Source: Solen grandis
Taxonomy: Eukaryota; Mollusca; Bivalvia; Adapedonta; Solenidae
Assembly: GCA_021229015.1 (NCBI GenBank)
Contig: CM037783.1
Span: 6,581,324 to 6,645,323, forward strand
Length of the DNA: 64,000 bases
Direction of reading: 5' to 3'
Shown here: positions 1 through 11,500 of the stretch, piece by piece
Numbering within the stretch: the stretch's first letter is position 1
How the letters are laid out: the number at the start of each line of letters is the position of its first letter
Notes under the pieces: generated by a model
The model's input: the letters and a program-made list of their open reading frames with translations, nothing else
Databases searched by the model: none
What the model was told of the DNA's origin: nothing
Translations under genes and position numbers: made by a program

Positions 1-210
1 CTGTGTGATGCAGTTGTCCTTCTGTGATGTCCACTTGACTTGCTGTGTGGTGCAGTTGTCCTTCTGTTATCTCCACTTGAATTGCTGTGTGGTGCAGTTG
101 TCCTTCCATGATGTTCACTTGACTTGCTGTGTGGTGCAGTTGTCCTGCTATCTTCACTTGACTTGCTGTGTGGTGCCATTGTCCTTCTGTTATGTCCACT
201 TGACATTGTG
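1..210 (-). repeat. 42-bp minisatellite, left arm
   Basis: About five units of a 42-bp tandem repeat, the reverse complement of the array at 2912-3838. The array is cut by the window edge, so its full length is unknown. Because 42 is divisible by three, the array is open in long frames on both strands; the frame at 5-211 (+) is a product of the repeat and not evidence for a gene. Confidence 0.9.
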
Positions 211-491
211 ATTGGCTGATTAGTATTACATCCTGTTCATTAATATGCGGACATGTACAGGTAGTATGCTGTGATGTTGTTCTCTCCTATGTGGTTCATT
301 CGGCACATGTACTGTTCGGATGAAGTGTGAAATGTTGCGCATTGACGACACCGTGTTGGTCATTTGCTTATTTTCATTTCTTTCATGTTGGATGTTAAGG
401 GATACACCCAAATTTTAAGATTCTTTTGTGTTAGACAATATACAAACTTGTATATTTGCCAACTTTTGAAGTTGCAAAAACTCACATTCTA
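207..491. repeat. Left inverted arm of a foldback element
   Basis: This stretch is the imperfect reverse complement of 2660-2930. The inner 60 bases (about 430-491 against 2660-2722) are nearly identical except for a short indel; similarity falls moving outwards but stays visible, for example the ATTTTAAGAT/ATCTTAAAAT and GCGCAACATTTC/CGCAACATTTC segments. With the minisatellite at its outer end it forms one arm of a long inverted repeat. Confidence 0.85.
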
Positions 492-2659
492 TTTTTATTT
501 TTTTAAATTCTCAATAAAAATGAAGTTTAAGTTAAAAAAAATTTTTTTTTTTTTTTTTTTTTACATCAGTGGATTTCATCTGAAGAGATAAAAAATAAAC
601 CATGAGCCTTGGCAAGCATTTTATATTTTCTAAGCCAAGCAGGATAAACTTATCTTTATTCAACACTTACTTAGTATTCTATTTATCCTATTATTTCAAA
701 GCAAAAAAAAATTTTTAAAAACAGTTCTTGGTGGTCTCCCATTATATTCAGCAACAGCAATCAATCAATCAATTTTTTAACTCTTTTCTGTTTTAATTCG
801 TTTACTAGGTTTAGATTTTCCTTCAGTCCTGGCTTGCTTCTTTTTTTCTTTTTCAACCTTTATATTTTCAACTCTAAGTTTTTCGTTTATGACATCTATG
901 CTTGTAAGAAGCTGGTGGTGGGTAACAGATTTTCTGTTTGGTTTCTTTTTTGTTGGAAAGTTTGCAACAGGTGGGATGAAAAATTATTCAACTTTCGTTT
1001 CAATTCTTTCATCTTGCTCAGTGTCTTTCTTTGTTGATTTCCATTCACTTGCAAATTTTTATGTAAAATGCAATCAGGAGATATTTTCTTTATCTTTTCA
1101 GATGAAATCCACTGATGTAGGAAAATTCTTAAATGCAAATCAAAGTTGTTTGCTTTTTTAACTAAAACTGCATTTTTATTGAGAATTTGCATAAAAACAC
1201 TGGTGTAGCTTCCTATAGGCACAGTAGGCACATGCCTACACATTTTTTTCAAAGATTAAAAATAAAAACAGCCCCGACAGGTGAAATAGTGGTCAAACAT
1301 TTAGTAAGAATCTGTGCTATGGTATCGAAGTGTTTTCGAATAATTATAAACAATATTATGTTTATATGAAACGTAAAATTATATGTTTTTCAATAATGAG
1401 TGAGTTGGAAAAACGTGTTTTTGTTTGAACATCTCAACAGTTATCAAAATTTTAAATTATTGAAAATAAAGAAAATTAGTCTTCCAGTTCAGTAAACTGG
1501 CAAAACCGCAAACTATATTATCTCAAAATGAAATGACATTAACTGCAGATGTAATTGACACGCATTCAATATTCATGCCTCGTGATGCGTAAATTATTAC
1601 CAATACTTTGACAATACCGCTGTAAAGTACATGTAACGTACATGAATTATATTTATTATGGCTACACCATTCTTATCTGACACATCTTCAGATTACTTAG
1701 GTAATAATAAGTCTGCTTTACGGTAATTTGATTTTATGAGGCAAAATGCATAAATGTACTTTTCTTCCTGGATGTTTAAGGGTACATATTTTATAAATGA
1801 CAGACCTAAAACAAGTTAATTATTTTGCTTGAAACTTGTATATTGCTTTTCAGACTTCAGTTTTTTCTAATGCAAATGCACTCAACGATATGTTCTACTT
1901 ATGTAATATTTATGCATCGATATGACGATGCTTAAGAGCGTTAATTATGTGTTTTCTGTTATTAAATTTATGTTATAGGGAGTATGTCAACAGGTTTCAC
2001 TGTATGATTAATACATAGAGGAAATGTGTTTGTTTTGAGTGAAAATGGAAAATATCTCATCGAGAGGTGATTCAATTTAATATATTCAAGAGTGCGTAGC
2101 GCGCGCACGAAAATGTTAAGATTGTACCTGTATCACCTCGAGATGAGATGTATTCCAAATTCACTCAAAACAAATTTTCTTTTTATTTTATGTTTACTGC
2201 TGCTACATATCCATGTACATACCCTTAATATGTAAAAAGGTAGTCCCGGCAGATCTACATCACACACATTGTGAGATATATATTTAGTCTCACTGATAAA
2301 ACATAGCATTAAATAAAAACTCTTATGTCAGTCCCATGTGTAAGTCAAACACACACACATAACAACAATTATTACAAATTCATGATATTAGGTGCTTACA
2401 TATGACAGATCTAGATGCACTTTTGTTCTCAGAGCATTATGAGTGAGAGTCATGAGTGTAAAGGCTACTTATAAGTATTTAATAATTACTTGAAATTCCA
2501 CATAAAATGGGAATATTCCTATTAAAAAGAAAGCCTCAAAACCAATCAGATTGTTCCCATGGCCATGCAAATATCCAAATTCCCCCGTCAGATCTTCCAC
2601 GGTAGGAAATCCTACCTACACTTTTAGTGAATCCAAGCTACGCCCCTGAAAAATACTAC
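492..2659. other. Interior of the foldback element, no gene recognised
   Basis: AT-rich spacer between the two inverted arms. It contains a poly-T run (541-562), a smaller inverted pair (about 561-592 against 1087-1117, sharing CATCAGTGGATTTCATCTGA) and a hairpin (2029-2175). The longest open frame is 118 codons at 896-1252 on the minus strand and resembles no family I know. No transposase motif is visible. Confidence 0.55.
2029..2175. repeat. Imperfect hairpin element
   Basis: Arms of about 42 bases (2029-2070 and 2133-2175) are imperfect reverse complements; both contain TTTTGAGTGAA or its complement and ATCTCATCGAGAGGTGA or a close variant. The loop of about 60 bases holds a short GC-rich alternating stretch, GCGCGCGCAC. 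It looks like a small MITE or palindromic insertion inside the foldback interior. No protein is encoded. Confidence 0.6.
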
Positions 2660-2930
2660 TAGAATGTGAGTTTTTGCAACTTCAAAAGTTGGCAAATATA
2701 CTTGTATATTGTCTAACACGAGGGATCTTAAAATTTAGGTTGTCCTTTAACATACAACGTTAAATAAATGAAAAAAGGAAAACAATGAAATAAGGAAATA
2801 ACGGTAAACCAACTCGGTATCGTCAATTCGCAACATTTCGGACTTCATCCAACAGTAATCAATGAACACAAGAAACACACACAGCAATAATGAGAGAAAC
2901 AATCACCCACAAGTCAATGGACATACAGAA
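2660..2930. repeat. Right inverted arm of a foldback element
   Basis: Reverse-complement partner of 207-491. The boundary with the interior is sharp at 2660, where AGAATGTGAGTTTTTGCAAC starts matching the complement of the left arm. It runs outwards into the 42-bp array. Confidence 0.85.
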
Positions 2931-3838
2931 GGACAACTGCACCACACAACAAGTCAATTGAACATGACAGAAGGACAACTGCACCACACATTAAATCAAA
3001 TGGACATCACAGAAGGACAACTGCATCACACAGCAAGTCAAGTGGATGTAACAGAAGGACAACTGCATCACACAGCAAGTCAATTGAACATCACAAAAGG
3101 ACAACTGCACCACACAACAAGTCAATTGAACATCACAGAAGGACAACTGCACCACACATTAAATCAAATGGACATCACAGAAGGACAACTGCATCACACA
3201 GCAAGTCAAGTGGACATCACAGAAGGACAACTGCATCACACAGCAAGTCAACTGAACATCACAAAAGGACAACTGCATCACACAGCAAGTCAATTGAACA
3301 TCACAAAAGGACAACTGCATCACACAGCAAGTCAAGTGGAGATAACAGAAGGACAACTGCACCACACAGCAAGTCAAGTGGAGATAACAGAAGGACAACT
3401 GCACCACACAGCAAGTCAAGTGGATGTAACAGAAGGACAACTGCACCACACAGCAAGTCAATTGAACATCACAAAAGGACAACTGCACCACACAACAAGT
3501 CAATTGAACATCACAAAAGGACAACTGCATCACACAGCAAGTCAAGTGGAGATAACAGAAGGACAACTGCACCACACAGCAAGTCAAGTGGAGATAACAG
3601 AAGGACAACTGCACCACACAGCAAGTCAAGTGAACATAATAGAGGGAAAAATGCACCACACAGCAATTAAAGTGGACATAACAGAATGACAACTGCATCA
3701 CACAGCAAGTCAAGTGAACATAATAGAGGGAAAAATGCACCACACAGCAATTAAAGTGGACATAACAGAATGACAACTGCATCACACATTAAGTCAAGTG
3801 GACATCACAGAAGGACAACTGCACCACCCAAAATGGCA
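2912..3838 (+). repeat. 42-bp minisatellite, right arm, with a 14-residue repeat frame
   Basis: About 22 tandem copies of a 42-bp unit, counted by the recurring ACAACTGCA core, with interspersed variants such as units carrying AAAAATGCACC. The period is three times fourteen, so a 275-codon frame (2862-3689, +) is open and reads as a tetradecapeptide repeat GQLHHTASQVDITE with conservative changes. A 208-codon frame is open on the opposite strand as well. The frame ends at a TGA created by a unit variant while the array continues. No upstream exon, signal peptide or non-repeat domain supports a protein gene, so I treat it as repeat DNA. Confidence 0.9.
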
Positions 3839-3839
3839 A

Positions 3840-4184
3840 ATCAACCCCACATGATGATATTACAGTCCCATATAATGACTTAACAACCACGCATGATGTC
3901 TTTATAACCTCACACAATGACATTACAACTCCATATGATAATATTACAACCATACAAGATGATATTACAGCCCCATATAATGACTAAACAACCACGCATG
4001 ATGTCTTTTTAACCTCACACAATGACATTACAACTCCATATGATAATATTACAACCATACATGATGATATTACAACCTCATATGATGATATAACAACCCA
4101 ACAAGATGACATTACAACCTCACATGATGATATTACAACCCCAATGATGATAACACAATCCCTCAAAATGCTATATGGACCCAT
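3840..4184. repeat. 21-bp array with 105-bp higher-order period
   Basis: Directly beyond the 42-bp array lies a degenerate tandem repeat with unit close to TCACATGATGATATTACAACC (21 bp). A block of five units (105 bp) is itself repeated: the segment from about 3862 reappears at about 3967, both starting ACAGYCCCATATAATGAC. It may be the outer part of the foldback arm. Confidence 0.75.
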
Positions 4185-4261
4185 CTAAACATCAATACTG
4201 AACATAAGACAGCTGTGGCGTTCCATACTAGTGTCTTCATTTCCTAAGTAATGCAGGCAAT

Positions 4262-4305
4262 GATTCTCAGGTGAGCACTTCCGGGCCATCTCGACCCTCT
4301 TTTTA
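4262..4305 (-). repeat. Terminal fragment of a pearl-like repeat
   Basis: The segment resembles the end seen at 5645-5680: a CTCAGGTGAGC motif followed by GGGCCATC and CCCTCTT. Only the terminus is present. The following 400 bases hold a diverged repeated motif (GACTTAGAATTTGC at about 4467 and 4618) but no gene. Confidence 0.5.
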
Positions 4306-5029
4306 TATTGTAGAGTCAAGACAGTGTAGCATGTTGGTCCATCGGTCTGTTGGATTTTTCTTATTAATAATTCATGAACATGGTAACAGAATTTTAAAAA
4401 AATGGTACACTTTAAAAATGAAGGCCAAGTTTGACTTTGGGCAAAATTTGTTAATTTTGACTCTGTGACTTAGAATTTGCCAAAAATGCTTTGTTTGATC
4501 AATGACACATTATAGGCTCAACAGATTAAGGTATTTTGTTTATCTCATTAAAATGAAGGTCATATCTGACTTTGAGCAAAAATTTTAAACTTTTGACACA
4601 GTTATAGCCCCTTATTGACTTAGAATTTGCTAAAAATACTTTGTCCAATCGATTAAGCTTCACAATCTGTGGCAAAGTGCTTTGTGGGGTTATTCCTCAA
4701 TTTCAGTGATATTCAGCGCTAACTTCATAGTCCGAACTTATGAAATTGCTACCCTGAACTGGTGAAGACTTTTTAATAATAAGACAAAAATATAGATTTT
4801 TTTTCTTCAAATCTGTGTTAGTAATTTATCAAAGATAAAATACAATTGATACATCAATATTGTTTCTATCAATGACAGCTCTGTATTAAAGGATTATAGG
4901 GTCATATCCCCCCTCCCAATATTTTTGCTTTGGTCTCTCCTGTATTCTATCTCATGTCAAAAGTTGAATCGAAAGATGTGATGTAATTAATCTAATGAAC
5001 AATACTAATAGTGGTTCATTCATACATCT

Positions 5030-5680
5030 TTTTAGCTCCGATGAGAATAATGTGCTCAAGGTGAGCTTATGACATTGTGATCACCCTGCGTCTGTCGTCT
5101 GTCATGTGTTGTCTGTCGTCAGCAATTTGCATTAAACAACATCTCCTCTGAAACTGCTGGACATATTTGATTAAACTTGGCAGGGATGATCCTTGGGTGA
5201 ACCTTCACAAATGTTGCTAAAATAAACTTGATCCATGTAGAATTCTGGTTGCAATGTCAACGGAAAGAAACAAATTATGAAGAAAACTTTAAAAATCATC
5301 TTCTTCAAAACTACTGACCAGATTTAAAAATATTTTTAGTACAGATGTTCCTTGGGTAACCCTCTACCAAGGTTGCTAAAATTATTCCAATTCGTAAAAA
5401 AAACATGGCTGCCAAGGGCGGGGATAGTTTGCCTTAAATGTATTAAGTGAAACAATTAAACAACAGCTCTAAAACCACTTGAAAGAATTTGATTAAACTT
5501 GGCAGGGATGATCCTCCACAAAAGTTGCTAAAATAAACTTGATCCATGTAGAACTCTGGTTGCTATGGCAATGGAAAGAAAAAATCATGAAAACTTTTAA
5601 AAATCAACTCCTTCACTTAGAGATTCCTTTGGAGCAAAGGTGCTCAGGTGAGCGACATGGGGCCATCATAGCCCTCTTGT
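5030..5680 (-). mobile_element. Pearl-like non-autonomous element, copy C
   Basis: In reverse orientation this matches the ends of the elements at 40390 and 52787: a terminal ACAAGAGGGCTATGATGGCC-type start (here at the right end) and an AGCTCACCTTGAGCACATT-type hairpin end (here at the left). Two internal core units are visible, both containing TTGATTAAACTTGGCAGGGA (about 5170 and 5489). A degenerate GTCTGTCGTCTGTC microsatellite sits just inside the hairpin end. No coding capacity. Confidence 0.7.
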
Positions 5681-6417
5681 TTTTGGTTGTTGCTGTCTTT
5701 GAGCACTGAACATATTAACCTTCATTTATGGACATAAAATATATGGTTCATATAAAATGTAATACATTGAAAATGGTTAAAAATATGTTATTCAACATTA
5801 CAGGTGTGTAGTTCAGTTAAGTATATAATCGGTTTTGTTTTATATCGTAAAACCTGTAGCATAAAAATGGGTAAATGCGACAATCATTAATGATCAATAA
5901 TTCAAGGGTAATCAATATAATCAATTAGTTTAAATAGTTTATAAGAATGATCTATCCATTGGTATCCAAAGAATTCATAAAAATAAACATTTAAAACTTG
6001 GAGAAAGTGCTAAAAAGGGGTCAGGTTTTGAGAAGAAAAATATTTACCTGTTAAAATACATTACAGGGATTTACTGTTAAGATTGGCCCATTTCTGAGGC
6101 AGCGATTTTTTACCGGTTTCACTATGTTACAGGACTGGTGCACAAAGAATATTTAGAATTAAATTACAAGATTATCTAATACCATCACAGGCACTAGGTG
6201 GTTAGTGGTTGACATGGTTTACACGAAGGAGCACATTTTGTTGTTTGTTTGCAAGCAGTTGCCATAGTAATGAAAGGAGATTAATCCCTTCATAGTGGAT
6301 AAAGGAGGGGCTAAGATCTTCACTGCAAAAAAACTGTTAAAGGGAGAGAGAGAGAGAAAGATATTAATTAATAAGCAATTCCTATGATAGATCATTTCAA
6401 CAGTGGTATATTTACAG

Positions 6418-6555
6418 GTTCTGAAGATGTATACATGGGAGAAACCATTCCAGGATAAAGTGTCCGCTATTCGGACGGAGGAAATTAAACGTCTCTGGAA
6501 GTACGCTCTTTTCACGGCTGGTGCAATCCTCTTCGCCTTACACAGTCCATTTATG
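6418..6555 (+). CDS. ABCC/MRP-type ABC transporter, internal exon a
   Basis: A 46-codon exon, phase 0 at both ends, with acceptor TTTACAG before 6418 and donor GTAGGG after 6555. It starts VLKMYTWEKPFQDKV and continues IRTEEIKRLWKYALFTAGAI. The signature (V)LK-Y-WE...F..KV..IR..EL..L matches the cytoplasmic loop and following helix of the first ABC-type transmembrane domain of ABCC (multidrug-resistance-associated) transporters. That region links the membrane domain to the first nucleotide-binding domain. The family exports organic anions and glutathione or glucuronide conjugates at membranes; the substrate cannot be deduced from this piece. It joins in frame to the exon at 6851. No stop codons or frameshifts are present. 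Confidence 0.85.
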
Positions 6556-6850
6556 GTAGGGTCAGAATATCAGCATGTGTAGCACAATGTACTGTAAAAT
6601 AGTTAAAGTTTGCAGACACACATGTTCACATTTATCAATAGGTTTACCTCATGTAGACATGTTTTGACACCTTCCCAAACAGAGCAACCCATGGGAGGTG
6701 CAGTCTGATCAGGGTCTCCTCTTTTGTTCTTTCTATATCGTAGCTCATGTATTTTACACAGCAAAAAAATCTTTAATACAAAGGATTGGCAAAAAATCCA
6801 AAGGGTATGGTTTAAATTGGTCTTTATACGACTGTCTACATTTATTGCAG

Positions 6851-6997
6851 GTGTATTACTTCTTGGTTCTTATCTACACGCTGACCAAATCAGTCCCCTA
6901 TCTAGATGCACAGACAACCTTCGTAGTTCTCTCCCTTGTCAACATCCTGCGCAATCCCATCACTGTCACCCAGTTTGTCATCACCGACATGATGCAG
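6851..6997 (+). CDS. ABCC/MRP-type ABC transporter, internal exon b
   Basis: A 49-codon exon, phase 0 at both ends, with acceptor TTTATTGCAG before 6851 and donor GTGAGA after 6997. Read after the 6418-6555 exon it gives ...HSPFM-VYYFLVLIYTLTKSVPYLDA, then QTTFVVLSLVNILRNPIT and VTQFVITDMMQ. The LDAQ..F..L.L.NILR.P motif is diagnostic of ABCC transmembrane domain 1, and spacing between the two exons' motifs equals that of vertebrate MRP1. The intron is 295 bp. The next expected exon (ASVSLKRL-like, then Walker A) was not seen in the 1.5 kb before the assembly gap at 8470. Upstream exons are also absent back to the minisatellites, so this may be a gene with large introns, a gene broken by the gap, or an orphan fragment. 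Confidence 0.85.
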
Positions 6998-7061
6998 GTG
7001 AGAGTCCCATGGGACAGAACAAGGGGTAGGGTTTGACTCTAAACCTGCATTTAATGAAACT

Positions 7062-7450
7062 TCAGTCCCCTACAAGTTCATCGGAGGGGACTATAGGTTT
7101 GCCTTCTATTTGTCTGTTTGTGTGTCAGTCTATCCGTCTGCAGAAGCTGGATCCAGCGATAATTCAAAAAGAACTTGGAATATTTTCATGAAACTTGAAA
7201 CATGGATAGATGGCAATAATAATATTATGCACATCATTTTATTTTGTTTCTATTTTGAAAAATGTGGTTGCTATGGCAACAAATAGACCTGAAATATTGC
7301 TAAAATGGTGATATACTTTGAAGTCCTATAGATATCCATTTTAAACTTCTACATGGTTTGAGACCAGTTCACGTGCCATGTCTCATAAATTTGACCTTTG
7401 ATTTCACAAAGTTATTTCCCCTTTTTACATTCAAACTTGTAAAAAAATCT
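7062..7450 (-). mobile_element. Pearl-like element fragment, copy G
   Basis: The left end carries a short hairpin, AGTCCCCTACAAGTTCATCG then GAGGGGACTATAGG, the same terminal hairpin type as the element ending at 43493 (in reverse orientation). Next comes a degenerate GTCTGTTTGTGTGTCAGTC stretch and AT-rich core sequence. The distal end is not defined. It lies just downstream of the ABCC exons. Confidence 0.55.
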
Positions 7451-8357
7451 ACATTTCCTTCATCGTCGAATACCCCCAGCTGACTTATTCCGTTTCACTC
7501 CATGATATCATGCTGTGGGGAAATAGGCAAGCAAACCATCTTAATATAGTCTTTATTGCTATATTTATCGACCAATAAAAACGCGACTTTTAAATGCAAT
7601 ACTCTTCGTCATGGAGGCTTGAAAGTCATGTAAACAATAAAAACATGACTGTGTCCGGAAGCTGTATAGAAACGACTTATTTTATTGGTTTTAAAAACGT
7701 GATGCGCCCAATGAAATGGCCTAATTTGACACACCCTTATACGACCAAATTCAGCCGTAATCTCCAACGGCCTGTAGATGATCTATTGTTCGGCCGTTGG
7801 TATTTGACGATGCATTTCCTTGAATATTTCTTTAACCTACTGATGCAACTGATTGAGTCTTTATACAAACTTTATTTACTTTAATCAAGTTTTACAGATC
7901 ACGCAGTAAGGTGCATTTTAAGTCTGTTCTTTGTATTGAAAAAATTATGCCCCTTTTTTGCCCAATTGATTTTTCCCTATTGTAAAGGATTCGCTTCAAA
8001 CAGGAGGCTTCATAAGTTGGTTGATTGGCCTACCCATGTACTTAGATTTGTCCTGATATTGGCTTCACTAACTACTTGGCTTGTAATTGTATAGCCCACC
8101 ACCTGATCTCTGTCCACATGAAAATCTGTTGTATAAAACATACCTTCACGTATCATAAACAACACTCTATTAATTTCAGCTAACTTTATTAAAAAAAAAC
8201 ACAAATTTTGCATCACCATAAATATAAAATTTTGAAGAAACTGAAGACCATTCTCTATGAGAGCATGTATGCCCAAGTTCTGTTCTATATTATCAATGAA
8301 TAAGAAAGCCTAGAATTGTCCATCATAAAAAGTCCAATTTATGCTAGACTTTCCTTT
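7450..8357. other. Intergenic DNA, no gene recognised
   Basis: Holds a small inverted pair, CCAACGGCC (about 7766) and GGCCGTTGG (about 7792), and open frames under 100 codons without recognisable motifs. Confidence 0.5.
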
Positions 8358-8469
8358 TTAGTTTGACAGAGCATAACATGCTCAAAATGAGCTATTCTGA
8401 TAACCCTGTGTCTGTTGTGCAGGGTCAACTCCTCTAAAAATAATTGGTAGAAATTGATATAACTTGGCA
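8358..8469 (-). mobile_element. Pearl-like element end, truncated by an assembly gap
   Basis: The motif with ATGCTCAAAATGAGC, followed by a short ACCCTGTGTCTGTTGTGC stretch and TATAACTTGGCA core sequence, parallels the left end of the element at 5030-5680. It runs directly into the N run, which may have arisen because the repeat could not be assembled. Confidence 0.5.
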
Positions 8470-8569
8470 NNNNNNNNNNNNNNNNNNNNNNNNNNNNNNN
8501 NNNNNNNNNNNNNNNNNNNNNNNNNNNNNNNNNNNNNNNNNNNNNNNNNNNNNNNNNNNNNNNNNNNNN
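8470..8569. other. Assembly gap, 100 N
   Basis: Exactly 100 undetermined bases, a conventional placeholder length, so the true distance and even the adjacency of the flanks are uncertain. Confidence 0.99.
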
Positions 8570-11500
8570 AAGAGAAATGATTATTTATAATATGTTTATA
8601 TTTTCCTCTGTGATTTTTCCAAACTTTTTTGGAAACTTTTGCAATATTTAATGATCTGCTATGTAACTATATAACAATAGTTTCCACTGGCTTTTAGATG
8701 AGCTTCCTATCTCTGTATAATATGTCTTTGATTTGGGAGTACAAACAAAAAAATCTGTATACCTTTTGTCATGAGAAACATACTTTGTCACTCATGACTT
8801 TTGTCACTGCTTACTTTCATAAGTTACATTCGGGACATGTATACCTTATGTGGAGATAAAGCTTTGATGTACTGTTTGGATCTGATGGCTCAAGGTCACG
8901 GTTACTCAGAATCAACTTTTGTTGCTGCTCAATGTACTAAGAATAATTTACTTTTTTCAGAAATGAGATATTATAATTAAGTTTAGTACTTGTAAACTTT
9001 GTGTAGAGATGAAGATCCAATATGCAGGAACGCACTTTGCAAACTTAGATTTTCATCACATAGATTACATATCGAAACTGAAAGATGGAATAATACTCCA
9101 TTTCAAGAACGAGCATGTCCTACCTATATTCTTACAGAAGACAAAAACCGTTGAAGATAATCTGTTTAGGCAAATATATATTTCTTAATACTTTAGTTAG
9201 CGTCCAAATATGTTTAAAACCATGAGCTTTTTAAATGCAAAAATGTTAAAATTATACGAAACTTAGTTTTTTTCTGTATTAAGCCCTTGAAACCAGAAAA
9301 ATCTTCTTGCATAAATTTAATTAAATAACAGAAATCAAACTTGGAGTACAATGATATATGGGTATAATTCTTTTATTTAGCCCGTTGTCTGATTTATCAT
9401 TATACTGTATGAAATGCAAAAAAGTACGTTATATATGTAGACCCTCCTAAAAAGTATATAATATCATATAATAAGTTATTCTTTTATAGATAAAAATAAC
9501 ATTGAAATAGTGTAATGTATTTTGTCTGTTACTTTCAATAAGTCATAATATTATGCTATAAGAATATACCATTCTGCTTAACAATGTCCGCCATTTCAAA
9601 TGTTTATCTGCATTACAATGATCATGGGTCATTTTCGCCTATTTCTTTTTATTGTCATATGTATTCTGAATGAAAAATAATCTTCTTCTGGATGAAAAAT
9701 AATCTTCTTCTATATACCTTGCGTGACGACAAAGCTTTGATAAGCTGTTAAGGGTCTAATGGATCAAGGTTTTTGATTAAAAAAAAAAGAAAAGAAAAAA
9801 AGAAAAAATGCTTCCCGAACGTTGAGCGTAAACATGTAGTCGCCGCTTTGTCTGTCCGGCGTCCGTTAGTCCCTCAAGTCTGTCAGTCCATCCGTGACAT
9901 TTTTTTTGTCCTGACTATATCTGAAAAGGAATCAGAGCTATTATCTTGAAACATGTGAGTAGATCGATCTTTTCATGGAAAAATGTAGGGCACAAGACCC
10001 ATGACTATGCACATCTTCATAGGTCGATAGACGTCATGGAAGAGAAGTGTAGAGCACAAAAATCTGACACCATATTTTTGGATTTATTGCCCTTTGTTAA
10101 ACTACATGCTTAATTTTTGTTCAGAGCATAATAAATAAAATATAAGGATATTTTTATGAAACTTAATAAATGGATAGCTTTCACTGGGGAAAGGTACAGT
10201 GCACAAAAACCATTACTCTGAATTTTACGGGTATATTTTTTGGAGTTATTGTCTTTTGTTTAACTTCATTGTCTTTGTTTCCTGACAAATAAATTCGGTA
10301 TATAACATGGCACAGGAAAACGCTATTTTCATAAACGTCACTTCGGCGATAGCGATTAAATATAGAATACGGTATCCCAAAATAAGATGCTTGCGGTACC
10401 ACGTGACACCTTCCGCAACATGGTGTCTTCAACAGTTCCAGGTTGCGAATTCTGTGAAGTGAGCGCATGCGCGAAGAATAAATTGTTATCAGTCAAGTGA
10501 CGGTAAATTAAAATAGAAAATCAAAGTATAGGTTTATAACATAATTTCAAATATAGTTTCCACTCCTGACGCTATTGCCTGTAATGGGGAAACCTCCCAT
10601 TTTTTTTCATAATCATGGATGGTTGCAATGTGTGATCATGCGTCTGTAAATACAGATAAACTTGATAAAGGTTATACAAACATATAGTTTTAAATCAAAT
10701 TCTTAGTCAGAAATCATCTGTGCACGAACTGCTCTAGAAATAACAAAATATGAATATATATAAAGCCTAAATCCAACAAAGTAAGCCCAATAGTTTTACG
10801 TGCAGTAGTAACTCCAATTAAAACCTTCATCTTATCGTATTTCTGCAACTACTATACAGGACCAGCAGGTTCGCCACTTCAAATCTTAAAACTCGCCAAA
10901 TAACGCAATAAATCCTGCGTAATAATGTAAGAAGTGTTTTGAATGACATATTCCAGCTGATAAAATCAACCTCATTCACTGTGGTCACGACCGGAATAAG
11001 AAAGTTCAATCAAATTTTCAAATCTGAGTTTTAATTTTACAAAGTTACAACACACCAGATAGCGCAAGCTTTCTGTGAGCATTAGTAAGTCAAATTAACA
11101 TTCAATTTACCGTATTTCTGCTACTACTACCCGGTCAGCAGGTCCCCCATTTATAGAGTTGAATGTACTTACAACATGAACCAGCGGAGAATGACCATCT
11201 CAGTCAACTTAAGTCAAGGCAGAATGACATAGCTCATTTCAAAACTACCGTGTTACCTGGCCAGTGTCAAATATTATAGATATTTAAGATATTAAGACAT
11301 AAAGTAAGCTAGAAACTGTTCATGTTTTTTTTTTCCTTTGAACAAATGGTTTTAAATGTAAATTAATATGAGCTGAATAGAAATACGAAAATGATGGTAA
11401 ATAAACCTATTCGAATGTATTAAGTTCTTGCTGAAATTGTTGACATACATGAGGACACGATTTTAAAATTAGGCCTCGATGCAACAACCTGTATAAAAAG

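Noticed and set aside
896..1252. 118-codon minus-strand frame inside the foldback
   Set aside because: No family motif, AT-driven Lys/Asn/Phe composition, no sign of a partner exon.
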